From Poa pratensis (taxonomy: Eukaryota > Streptophyta > Magnoliopsida > Poales > Poaceae), in the NCBI GenBank assembly GCA_947311845.1, contig CAMZMU010000063.1:55737618-55801617 (forward strand): DNA of 64,000 nt. The letters run 5' to 3'. Both the position numbers and the translations under genes were made by a program. The notes under the pieces were generated by a model. The model worked only from the letters and a program-made list of their open reading frames with translations. It ran no database searches and was not told where the DNA came from. Positions 21,086 to 30,095 of the stretch are shown piece after piece (the first letter of the stretch is position 1; every line of letters starts with the position of its first letter).

Positions 21086-22505
21086 ATGAGTTTAAAAAGA
21101 GAGAAAATTTAAAATTGGCACAACCATTCCGTCACTCACATGTTTGTTGCTGACTAAACCATACAAGCGTACGTACATGCCATCTCTAAATCATACTCGT
21201 ACTTTCTATTCCACACAACTCTCGCAAAATTCTGCACGTAAACATTGCAACTTATTCACATTTTCTACTTCTACATATAATCCACTAGTTTTCCTTCACT
21301 GTACGTATACACAGCACAATCTTTTCGGATGAATCATTTCAGTGATGGACGGCGCAATACTCCAAATTGTTCAATATTTTTTCTTCCAAACCACATGTGT
21401 CCTAACAATTTGATTTGTACGATGTTGCGTCGAGCATGCAACACAACGGTAGCGATGGCCAATGGTGATGATGACAACATTGCAAAAGGAAAATCTAGAC
21501 CGTTGGCTTGTTTGGACCGAGGAAGACAACATTCGACTCGTCAGTAGTCTTACCAATTGGTTTATATATTTCATGCTTTTCTAACGAAACTTGTGGGAAT
21601 GTGATTAGTCGCACATTGGCGCATGGTTGAATAACCCCATCGATATAAAAAACAACAAAAAAGAGGTATGTTGGAAGGACGCCGTGGCTGGCAACACTAA
21701 AAATAAATTATCTGGCCAGGGGAGGGGCGGCAAAAACTGCAAAGATCATCGGGAAAGAACTAACAAAAAAGTTTTTTCACTCATGGAAACAACTTTTTTG
21801 GTAGTTCTTCCCAATAATGTTTGCAGTTTTGGCGCTCCTGCTCCGGTCGGACATATTGTTTTTATTACAATCCGCCAACGTTCTTCTAGTAGACCTCTCA
21901 TTTTTTGTTGTTTCCACTGATTGAACCAGTGGAGTTATTCAACCAAGCGGCAATTAACGATTAAAAAAATATTCCAACAAGTTTTGTAAAGAAAACATGG
22001 AATATAAAAACAATTCGTAAGACTACTCACCAATAGAATGTTGTCTTGCTCGGCCCAAGCAAGCCGCCGCCTTTGGTTTTCCCCTTTAACGGCGTTGTCA
22101 CCATCTGGCTCCCTTGGCCATCGCTAACATTGTGTTGCATGCTTGATGCAGCAACATACGAATCAAATTGTTGTGACATATGTGGCGGAGAAGAAATTTT
22201 ATTGGATAATTTGGTGCGAGATACATCTCCGGACTGACATATTGCTCTATGAGAGTTGCGCGGGATAAAGCTACGAGTATGACTATATATAGACGGCATG
22301 TACGCAGGCACGATTTAGTCAGCAACAAACATACTCCCTCCGTTCCAAAATACTTGTCTTCCATTTGTCCAAATTGGGATGTACCTATACACAAAAACAT
22401 GTCTAGATCAATCCGAATTTGGACAAATGGAAGACAAATATTTTAGAACGGAGGGAGTATGAGTGAGTGAGTGGTTCTGCCAATTTCAGATTTTTTTAAA
22501 CTCAT
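21086..22505. repeat. 1.4-kb imperfect palindrome (long hairpin / foldback element)
   Basis: The left arm (about 21086-21773) and right arm (about 21791-22505) are reverse complements over nearly their whole length. Examples are ATGAGTTTAAAAA at 21086 against TTTTTTTAAACTCAT at 22490-22505, TGTTTGTTGCTGACTAAA against TTTAGTCAGCAACAAACA, AGCATGCAACACAA against TTGTGTTGCATGCT, and AAAACTGCAAA against TTTGCAGTTTT. The loop is only about 15-20 bases (near 21774-21790). The right arm is interrupted by a Stowaway MITE and the left arm has about 90 extra bases near 21205-21345. No open frame of note and no target duplication was found. It may be a foldback transposon, a long-TIR Mutator-type element or an inverted duplication that yields small RNAs. 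Confidence 0.85.
22334..22457. mobile_element. Stowaway MITE nested in the palindrome
   Basis: This 124-bp element starts CTCCCTCCGTTCCAAAATAC and ends with the inverse, with long matching inner arms (TTGTCTTCCATTTGTCCAAA and TTTGGACAAATGGAAGACAA) and TA flanks. It splits the right arm of the 21086-22505 palindrome and is therefore younger. Confidence 0.95.
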
Positions 22506-24501
22506 GTGCATGCTTTCAGGTTTGACGCTGGAAAAGTCCAGTCGTCTAAGATCTTGGAGCACCGATTCAACGGGCATGTATATGCACCGCAATGCTTTTT
22601 TTAATTGCAACTACTAATGAGCTTTTGTTCAATTTTTTTTACTAATGAGCTTAATTATTTTGTTCGTATGCGCGATTCCCATCACCGAGAAAAAACGGTA
22701 CAAATAATTTTGTCAAGAATTTTTCTTGAGTCATGCATTCTGTTTAACATTGAGTTAGCTGTATAAGTTTTCACCCATTGAGCTCACAAGCACCATATCC
22801 TAACCCGACCATTGCCATCCGTATTGGCAACTTGCACGATGAGGTGATGACACATTGCTCAACAACTTCGTGCACAGTAACACTATTTGCAGGGAAATTT
22901 CATTTGGTTTTCCGTGAAACAACTTATGAGCACATAAAAAGTCGAGATGTACGCGTATTTTTTTTTGGAATTTTTTGACATTTCAAAATGTGTTCACGGA
23001 TTTAAAAAATCAGGAGCATATGCTTCCGGGTGCCAAAACACCACCTCCTGCTATCAACATGTACTACACATAGAGAATGCACGATATGTCAAAATCAAGA
23101 GGCTATATTGGTATTATGAGAAGACCATTTTCAATTAATCGCAAGAATTAGCACAAGAGTAGCGACTAGTAAGTTGCACAATAAAGCAATTTTTAACCAA
23201 GATAAAAGACTTGTCATTTTCAGTAATTAAGAAAAAGCTTTTACAAGTTTTAAAGACAATTGCCTAGGACACATCCTACGATTTGCATAAATGATTACTT
23301 TTTCGGCATTATATCACCCAAGGATGTAGCCCTGGCTAACCCCAAACATTTTTGCCTCATCTTTAATATTCACGATGATGGTGGAGGTACGTGGTGGCAT
23401 ATTGCCGGAAGATACTTGCATTCCGCTCCTTCCCAATTCCTCGTGATACAAGCATGATCATGGATGCAGTCGCTTTCCAAGCCCGTCATTTTTTGACTAC
23501 ATGATTAAGACATATAATCATAGCTGGGAGAATATCTCGGAAAAAAAGACATAATTGGGAGAAAATACACGAAGAAGGTAACATGAGAAAATACATATAT
23601 TTTTTACATGTTGTGTTTCATATTATTTATGCAGAAGGACTATAGTAAATAAGCATTTTTTTTGCATGTTTTCGTAAGAAAGGCTAACATTTATTAGATC
23701 ACATGTTTTACATGTATATCTTTTTCATATCAGATATCATGCATGGTGAAATTTCATGTTAATTTAAGAAACAAAAAATTATGTTTTTTTTGCAGAACAT
23801 GCACATATTTTATAAATTTGTTAAGTACACTCTGGCCGAACTCATGAGCCACGTGATCTCATATTTTATTAGTACCATCTCATCTGATCTTATCTTTTTT
23901 GTTCTTTTGAATGAATAAAACAGTATTATTTCTCCTCTTGTTTATGGGCGATTATGTGGAGATGGCCTTCCACACGTGCTACGTATATCTGATCGCCATC
24001 TGCTGGGTTTAATTCGATGAACTACTTGGACTAGTTGAAGATGGAGATAGTACTATACGTACTGTATAGTATAATATTCAAACTAAACCCTCTCCGCTTC
24101 TTAACGCACAACAAGAAAGCCTACGTGCTATACACGGCAGGCACACACACACACAGTACCGCGTGTCATATATTTTTTCAGGATAGTAGCTCTCGCAAAT
24201 AAAGGACGCACAGTCAAGCAGACAAGAAACTGTTGAGTCCACCGAAACGGCAGCTACGAACTGTCCACCCACTTGATAGCACCGGTGAAGTGACTGAACT
24301 TGCACTGATACGTGCGGAGGTTCGGAGATTGCGACGATACGAAATCCTGTCTACTAGCTTCCTGGGACTTTTGTTTCTATGTACAGTGTCAGTACTGGAG
24401 GACGTCAAAATCGCTAGTTGAAGAGTTGAGAGAGATAGGGGCAGTCTCTCGCGCGCGGTTCAGCTAGGCCGGGCTTGATGGAATGTTATACTACTTTTCT
24501 T
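22506..24501. other. Intergenic AT-rich region
   Basis: Only short frames are present. A single transposon end of the family at 33995-34348 is recognisable near 22935-23035. A (CA)n-type run occurs at 24139-24156. No gene or RNA gene can be supported. Confidence 0.5.
22935..23035 (-). mobile_element. Solo end of a GCATATGC-type MITE
   Basis: AGGAGCATATGCTTCCGGGT near 23011-23030, with the adjacent AT-rich stretch, resembles in reverse complement the left end of the element at 33995-34348 (CTCCCGGGTGCATATGCTCC). The partner terminus was not found. Confidence 0.45.
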
Positions 24502-24510
24502 CCCGACACG

Positions 24511-24775
24511 GGCAAAATCGACACTGTTAACCTCTGTGCGAAAGTTTTAACACAAAATGAATCTCGGTCGAAACTATTTCACGTCTGACCCTTTCGAGTA
24601 GCGCCCCACGATCAGGCGCTACACTCTACAGGATAGCGCCTTGAGATTAGACGCGACACATCTTGCCAGCGTGGCGAGCCGGGGCCACGGCGGGCCCAGA
24701 TTTGGAGGTGTAGCGCCTCATGATCAGACGTTATGGTGCGATCATGTAGCGCCTGATCACAGGGCGCTACACCCC
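24511..24775 (+). repeat. MULE left terminal inverted repeat
   Basis: It matches the reverse complement of 29825-30086 from GGCAAAATCGACACTG through GGGCCCAGATTTGGAGGTGT to the GCTACAC region, with small indels (for example the right copy lacks one T of GTTTTAACAC). Confidence 0.9.
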
Positions 24776-25558
24776 GACTTAGAAAATTTCCCGGGCTTTT
24801 GGTCGACTGAGCTCTCTGGAACCGTCCGGGTCAGAAGTGTGGCGCCTTAAGATCAGGCGCTATGGTACGTAAATGTAGCGCCTGATCATGAGACGCTACA
24901 CGATTAGTATATAATGCCTGTGGCGCACCTTGCCATGCGCGCCACAGAATGTGACTTTCTGTGGCGCATGGGGAGTGTGCGCCACAGAAATATGACTTTC
25001 TGTGACGCACATGGCAAGGTGCGTCACAGAAATGTGACGTTCTGTGGGGCACATGGCCAGGTCTGGCGCATGGGGAGTGTGCGTCACAGAAATGTGACTT
25101 TCTGTGGCGCACATGGCCAGGTGCGCCACAGATTTTTTTTCCACATCACACACCCCCAGTGGATCGCCTTTTTCAGTTTTGCAAACAAGAAAAGAAAATG
25201 ATAAAATCTTCAATAAATAAAATCCTTTGAGATATAGTTAGGTTTTAGTGTCTACTTGGTATATAAATTTTGAAATATGAATTTTGACCTTTTTTTTTGC
25301 CAAAAACAGAAGAAAAAAAGTTTGAACGGCCATAACTTTTGCATACGATGTCAAAAAATGCGTTTAATATACCAAAAAAATCGTGAGAAAAATGAGCTCG
25401 ATTTCACCGGGGTTTACCCGGTGAACTTTTCTCAGATTCGGCAAATTCCAAAAGAGTAAAAAGTTATTTCAAAAAGAAGATTTTTTCTACAAAATCTAAA
25501 AAAACAAAAAATTGGAACAAAAATTCTGTGGCGCACGGTGGTGGGTGCGCCACAGAAT

Positions 25559-25595
25559 TGTTGGGCGGGATTCGAAATTTGAATCCCGCCCAACA
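25559..25595. repeat. Perfect 15-bp-arm palindrome
   Basis: TGTTGGGCGGGATTC (25559-25573) and GAATCCCGCCCAACA (25581-25595) are exact inverted repeats around a 7-base loop. It sits at the switch from GTGGCGCAC-type repeats to a pyrimidine-rich stretch within the nested CACTA element. Confidence 0.9.
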
Positions 25596-25724
25596 GCCCT
25601 TCTCTTCTTCCTCTTATTTCTCCTTCTCTCCTTTCTCTCATTTCACTTCTCCTTCACTTCTCCTATCCCTTATCCTCCACTTCTCCTCTCCCCTTCTCTC
25701 CTCTACCTCTACTTCAACTCTACT

Positions 25725-25935
25725 CTGGCGACCTCCTCCTCCTCCACCACCTCCGGCGAGCTTCTCCTCCTCCTCCTCCACCACCTCCGGCGAGCTTCTC
25801 CTCCTCCACCAACTCCGGCGAACTCCTCCTCCACCACCTCCGGCGACCTTCTACTCCTCCTCCACCACCTCCGACGACCCTCCTCCACCCACCACCTCCG
25901 GCGACCTTCTCCTCCTCCACCACCTCCGGTGACCC
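25725..25935. repeat. CTC/CACCACCTCCGGCGA minisatellite
   Basis: Repeated blocks of CTCCTCC plus ACCACCTCCGGCGA (seven or more, imperfect) form a GC-rich, proline/serine-encoding-looking tract. All strong open frames here are products of the repeat and are not taken as genes. Confidence 0.85.
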
Positions 25936-26468
25936 CCATCCTCCACCCACCACCGACCAAGCCACCTACGGCCATGGCCACGGGCACCACGGCCTCCGAC
26001 GAGCTACGGCCAAATTTCGGCGAAATGTCAAAATTCCGGCGTTTTTGAAATTCAAAAAAAAATTGTGGCGCATGGTAGTGGGGTGCGCCACAGAAATATT
26101 TCGGTGGCGCATGGTTGGGGGTGCGCCACAGAATCTTTCACTTTCTGTGGCGCATGGGGGCCGTGCGCCACAAAAATAAAAATTTTGTGGCGAGAATTTA
26201 GTGGCGCACCCACCATGCGCCACAAAAAGGCTTTTTGGTGCGCCACTAAAAGGCCTTTTCCTACTAGTGGCTGGCGCTTCCCCCCGCCGAATCCTCACGA
26301 AATCTCACGATTTCGTCCGTGGATCTTGCTCCTCTTAGTTACTACAGGTAAGATCTCTCGTTTCCCGTTGTTTTGACCCATTGGTTCTTGTCTTATCATG
26401 GATTTATGTCCAAATGTTGGAAACCCTAGAAATTCGAATGGTTCTTGTCTTTCCCGTTGTAATGGCTA

Positions 26469-27857
26469 GTGCTTGTTAGGTTAATGTCACGGATTGCTAT
26501 GATTTACGTTGTTGTTGTTGTCATTATGTTAGGGATGCCTACAATTGTTCATGTTCATCATGTCGATAAAGATGACTTTTTGAAAGGCAATATGGAACCG
26601 GACCCGGATGAGCTAGCAGTGGTGTTCGAGCAAAGTCCTACCTACGCCGAGGTTTTGAAACAAGTTAGGATTGAATTGCATTTGATGAACCCAAATGAGC
26701 TTGTAGAGTTGGAGGGAAGACATAATGCGGGTCATGGAGTGCATCTCCATTGGAAGTTTTTGCGTATCAACTCCGAACTTCATTGGGTTGCATACAAGGA
26801 AACCATGGCTGAATCTCTAGACAAGCCTCTTGAGTTATTTGCCACGGTAAAGTTTGATGCGCATGTGAACTTGGACTTCAACGGACTTGCCCCACCATTT
26901 GATGGTACGAGCCCACCACTCATGAATCAAGATGGTCGGAGCCCCATTTCAAATGAAGAGCATGGGGATGATGAGAACGAGGACATTGAGGATGGGATTG
27001 ACCTCCACGACAACAATGTTGGAGATTTGGACTTATATATTGAGCAAGAGACCATGGAGCATGACATCCCTTATTCTCGATGCTATGCGTCGGACTCGGA
27101 TGATGATGGGCCCGATAAAGATGTGGATGAGGAGGGGTTCACCGTCAAGGAGGCCAAAGCGTTCGAGAAGGCAATGGGACGGGATCATCGAATTCCGTTG
27201 TTTTCTGACCTTACTCTCGCGGATGAAGCGACGGTTGATGGCGGAAAGGGTATCGTGCTCGAAGCTAGGCCAACTTCCTACCGGGATATGAATCATGTGG
27301 ACAATGGGATAACTCCCGGTTTGAGGTTCGCAACCTTGTTGGAATTTCAGATATGGATCAAGGAGTACTCATTTAAGTACCATCGTCCATTTAAGGTGGC
27401 TCACTCCGATAAAAAGAAGCGTTACACGGTGAGATGCTTAGAGAAAGGATGTCCGTGGGAGGTGCGAGCAAGACCTTTCAAAAAAGGTCCCGATTGGCAC
27501 ATAACTAGTTGTGTTGCAACACACATGTGCCGAGGCAAGAAGGTGGATGGGAAGGATGCGAAACCTGACCACCGTCAACTCACCTCCGAGTTCCTCGGTT
27601 ATAAGGTTTCCAACTCGATCTCGACACTACCAACAATGAGTATTAAGAGTGTCATGGAAATTGTGGATAACCTATTTCACTACAAGATCAAGTACGGGAA
27701 GGCATGGAAGGCAAAGCAAGCTGCTTTCAGAATGTTGTATGGTGACTGGGAGGTGGGTTTGCGGAAGGTGAGAGAACAAGATGCAGCGGAGGAGAGGGGG
27801 AAGAAGCAAGAAGAGGATGAAGCGAAACGGGCAAGCAAGGAAAAAAATGAATTTTGA
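26469..27857 (+). CDS. Truncated mudrA-like transposase (DNA-binding N-terminal part)
   Basis: The open frame runs 462 codons; the first in-frame ATG is at 26484. The N-terminal part (about residues 35-130: DELAVVFEQSPTYAEVLKQV, then WVAYKETMAESLDKPLELFA) and the acidic middle resemble plant MULE transposases. Residues about 275-350 (FATLLEFQIWIKEYSFKYHR; VRCLEKGCPWEVRAR; WHITSCVATHMC) form the Mutator DNA-binding domain (DBD_Tnp_Mut type) with its Cys/His pattern. The usual continuation to the DDE catalytic core and SWIM zinc finger is missing: after MLYGDWE the sequence passes into a charged coiled-coil tail. The frame ends in an A-rich run (27844-27850), beyond which the +1 frame continues a similar tail to 28104. 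A catalytically dead, internally deleted product is inferred. Confidence 0.8.
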   Translation: MLVRLMSRIAMIYVVVVVIMLGMPTIVHVHHVDKDDFLKGNMEPDPDELAVVFEQSPTYAEVLKQVRIELHLMNPNELVELEGRHNAGHGVHLHWKFLRINSELHWVAYKETMAESLDKPLELFATVKFDAHVNLDFNGLAPPFDGTSPPLMNQDGRSPISNEEHGDDENEDIEDGIDLHDNNVGDLDLYIEQETMEHDIPYSRCYASDSDDDGPDKDVDEEGFTVKEAKAFEKAMGRDHRIPLFSDLTLADEATVDGGKGIVLEARPTSYRDMNHVDNGITPGLRFATLLEFQIWIKEYSFKYHRPFKVAHSDKKKRYTVRCLEKGCPWEVRARPFKKGPDWHITSCVATHMCRGKKVDGKDAKPDHRQLTSEFLGYKVSNSISTLPTMSIKSVMEIVDNLFHYKIKYGKAWKAKQAAFRMLYGDWEVGLRKVREQDAAEERGKKQEEDEAKRASKEKNEF

Positions 27858-28104
27858 GTACTGGGCATATCAACGTCGTCAAGAGAAGAAGCACGAAGAT
27901 GCGGCAAAGCAACGGCAAAAGGATTTTGAAGAGAGATGGAAAAAGAACTCGGAAGAGGCTCGTCTTGCAAGGGAGAGGGAGATTAAAATCTTTCGGGAGA
28001 GGGTGCTTCGTGAGGGTCGTCTTGCAAGGGAGAAGGAGGAGGAGGAAGAGGAGTGCACATCCAAGAGGAAGGACAAGGGAAAGGCACCTAGCTCGACACA
28101 ATAG
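27848..28104 (+). CDS. Charged coiled-coil tail in shifted frame of the MULE gene
   Basis: The frame reads MNFEYWAYQRRQEKKHEDAA and then long Glu/Arg/Lys runs (RLAREREIKIFRERVLREGR), ending KGKAPSSTQ and a stop. It overlaps the end of the preceding ORF in another frame at a run of seven A. It most likely was one reading frame that a 1-base indel has split, but it could also be an exon of a separate transposon gene. A coiled-coil suggests oligomerisation; no function can be assigned. Confidence 0.5.
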
Positions 28105-28359
28105 AGCTATGTCGTGCTCATCATGTATTGAACTATGAAATGATCGCCGGGACTCCACTATGTGCCTTTTATTTTGAACCTTGTTGACATTTCGACTTTG
28201 CTATGTAGTGGTGAACTTTGAAATTGTATGAACTTGTTGTTATTATGTAGTTGCTGTGAACTCTGTGTATTTATAAGTTGTTGTGTGTTTTCAATATTTT
28301 GCTGAATTGCTTTCAATTCCAGCAATGTTCTGTAATTTTTTGAACTTTGCCCAGTTTGG

Positions 28360-28610
28360 AGGCATAGCGCCTCATGGTAAGGCGCTATGCCTCCTATATG
28401 GTCTGAACCAGAGAGCCCAGCGAAGGAAGCCAGCAGGAGAATTCTAAGTCAATGTGTCACGCCTTATGGCAAGGCGCTATACTGTCAGAGGGTATAGCAC
28501 CTCCCTGTAAGGCGCTACACATTGACTTAGAAATTTTCCCGCGGCCTTCCTACGCTGGACTCTCTGTTTCTCTCTGGGCTAGACAATTACAGTTCCATAG
28601 CGCCTTGAAA
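28360..28610. repeat. Internal cluster of TAGCGCCT/AGGCGCTA palindromic repeats
   Basis: Motifs such as CATAGCGCCTCATGG, AAGGCGCTATGCC and TGTAAGGCGCTACACATTGA repeat the subterminal motif of the MULE, arranged as inverted pairs around 28440-28520 (TTCTAAGTCAATGTG against CACATTGACTTAGAA). They lie between the two convergent transposon genes and may act as terminators or extra transposase-binding sites (inference). Confidence 0.75.
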
Positions 28611-28848
28611 AAAGCATACATCAATAATGAAAACATACAACAATTCTACTTATTCCTAGAACAACAACTTCATGACCACATCATCTTCAAATTTCTTAGT
28701 TCGAAAATAACGAGAACAACTTAATAATGCTACAATTAGCCACACAATTCTAAATCTCCACACAACTACTCATCACATATTTCCTTCATCCTTTTGATCT
28801 TATCCTTTTTAGCATTATTTGCCTTCCATAGATCAAACAACTGGTACT

Positions 28849-29680
28849 CTAGCTTCTTCTTCTCGTCCTTGAGGTCTCTCTTTTCTTTATCCCATGATGT
28901 TCCTTCTCCTTCATGACATCATCTTGTCTGCTCTGCACCAATTTCAGCTCACGAACCTGTGACAGCAACAGTTCAATTGTTATCGCCATCTGACGCTTCA
29001 TATCATCATGTCCTTCCTCTTTCTCAATGGCCTCCATTCTTGTGTCCATGATGAATTTGTTCACTTCGTCTACCATATAGTTGTACTTCTTCTCAATCTT
29101 GTTCTTCTCATCTGCCATCTTCTTTAGTAGCTTTGCATTCGCAAGCGTCTCATCAATTCTAGCACCGTTGTTGTCATGATACATCCCCCACAGTTTTCGT
29201 AGGGCATTCTTCGCAGCTTCTGGCCATTCGGCATCTACCCAAGACACAAAACCACAGTTCTTTGCCTCCTACAAATGAGATACCACAAAATTAGCGATTT
29301 ACAAAACCATTTTCAATAGAAACATCTATTATGACGCTCATTCTACTTACATTTTCGACAGAACACATGTAGAAACGCCGGCCAGTGTCGAAGCTTTCGA
29401 ATGCAACACACCTCCGAGGGACGAGCTTGTGGACACGACAAAACGAAGGAGCATCCGGCGCTATACCGAAGAAAGTGGGGTCCTCGCAGGTATCAGGGGC
29501 ACAATCACGGTCGGGCAACTCCTAATCGGTACAAGATATTAAGATTACAAGACCTAAATCGACGAATTGCATTCAAACCTAACCCAAAAAAAGAGGAGTG
29601 AAATTAAATCCTACAAAAAGGCTTACCGAGAGGAGGGACTCACCCTCGCTGGAACCAGACAAGGAATGCCAGTTAGCCAT
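28849..29680 (-). CDS. GRF-type zinc finger protein within the MULE
   Basis: Three exons in phase 0: 29680-29627, 29521-29351 and 29268-28849, total 214 residues. Splice sites fit (GTAAGC, GTAAGT donors; GATTAG, TTGTAG acceptors). Exon 1 reads MANWHSLSGSSEGESLLS. Exons 2-3 encode a GRF-type zinc finger: CRVHKLVPRRCVAF, then FDTGRRFYMCSVEN, then NCGFVSWVDAEWPEA. The remainder is a long coiled coil (ANAKLLKKMADEKNKIEKKY). GRF fingers bind single-stranded nucleic acid in some proteins, but the role of this plant transposon-associated class is unknown to me. It lies antisense and convergent to the mudrA-like gene, in the position that mudrB takes in MuDR, and may be either a captured host gene or a second transposon gene. 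Confidence 0.8.
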
Positions 29681-29824
29681 CGTTCCTCGGCCTGACGGCG
29701 GCGGTGAGCAACGCCGATGGCGGCGCCGGCGGCGGCCGTGGCGGAGAAAGAGACACAGAGGAAAGCGAGAGAGTGCGCGCTAGGGTTGGGGACAGGTCGC
29801 GCGGCGGCTTTCAAGTATCGGAAG

Positions 29825-30086
29825 TGTAGCACCTTGTGACCAGGTGCTACATGATCGCCCCATAGCGCCTGATCATGAGACGCTACACCTCCAAATCTGG
29901 GCCCGCCGTGGCCCCGGCTCGCTACGCTGGCAAGATGTGTCGCGCCTGATCTCAAGGCGCTATCCTGTAGAGTGTAGCTCCTGATCGTGGGGCGCTATTC
30001 GAAAGGATCAGACGCGTGAAATAGTTTCGACCGAGATTCATTTTGTGTTAAACTTTCGCCCAGAGGTCAACAGTGTCGATTTTGCC
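29825..30086 (-). repeat. MULE right terminal inverted repeat
   Basis: The inverted partner of 24511-24775, ending in CAGTGTCGATTTTGCC directly before the target duplication CCCGACACG at 30087-30095. Confidence 0.9.
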
Positions 30087-30095
30087 CCCGACACG

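Larger units (their letters stand above)
24899..26269. mobile_element. Non-autonomous CACTA element nested in the MULE
   Basis: The right terminus reads AGGCCTTTTCCTACTAGTG, the inverse of the CACTAGTAGGAAAAGGCCT ends of CACTA elements. The left terminus is decayed (CACGATTAGTATATAATGCC), but it leads into the same GTGGCGCACC subterminal motif. Many inverted and direct copies of CTGTGGCGCA / TGCGCCACAGA fill 24920-25135, 25525-25560 and 26060-26230, typical of transposase-binding subterminal repeats. GCT occurs next to both ends if one base of slippage is allowed on the left. No transposase is encoded. Confidence 0.75.
24511..30086. mobile_element. Mutator-like element (MULE), 5.6 kb with nested CACTA
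   Basis: A perfect 9-bp direct repeat CCCGACACG flanks the element (24502-24510 and 30087-30095), the target duplication length of Mutator elements. The termini start GGCAAAATCGACACTGTT and form inverted repeats of about 260 bp (24511-24775 and 29825-30086) that differ at only scattered positions by eye. Subterminal TAGCGCCT / AGGCGCTA palindromic motifs repeat inside both ends and again at 28360-28610. It encodes a truncated mudrA-like ORF on the plus strand and a GRF-zinc-finger gene on the minus strand, pointing at each other. The arrangement recalls the convergent two-gene plan of MuDR. The lack of a catalytic DDE region makes it non-autonomous. Confidence 0.92.

Noticed and set aside
25512..26048. 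Proline/serine-rich frames on both strands near 25.5-26.0 kb
   Set aside because: They arise from the CTCCTCC/CCGGCGA minisatellite inside a CACTA element; no start context or domain.
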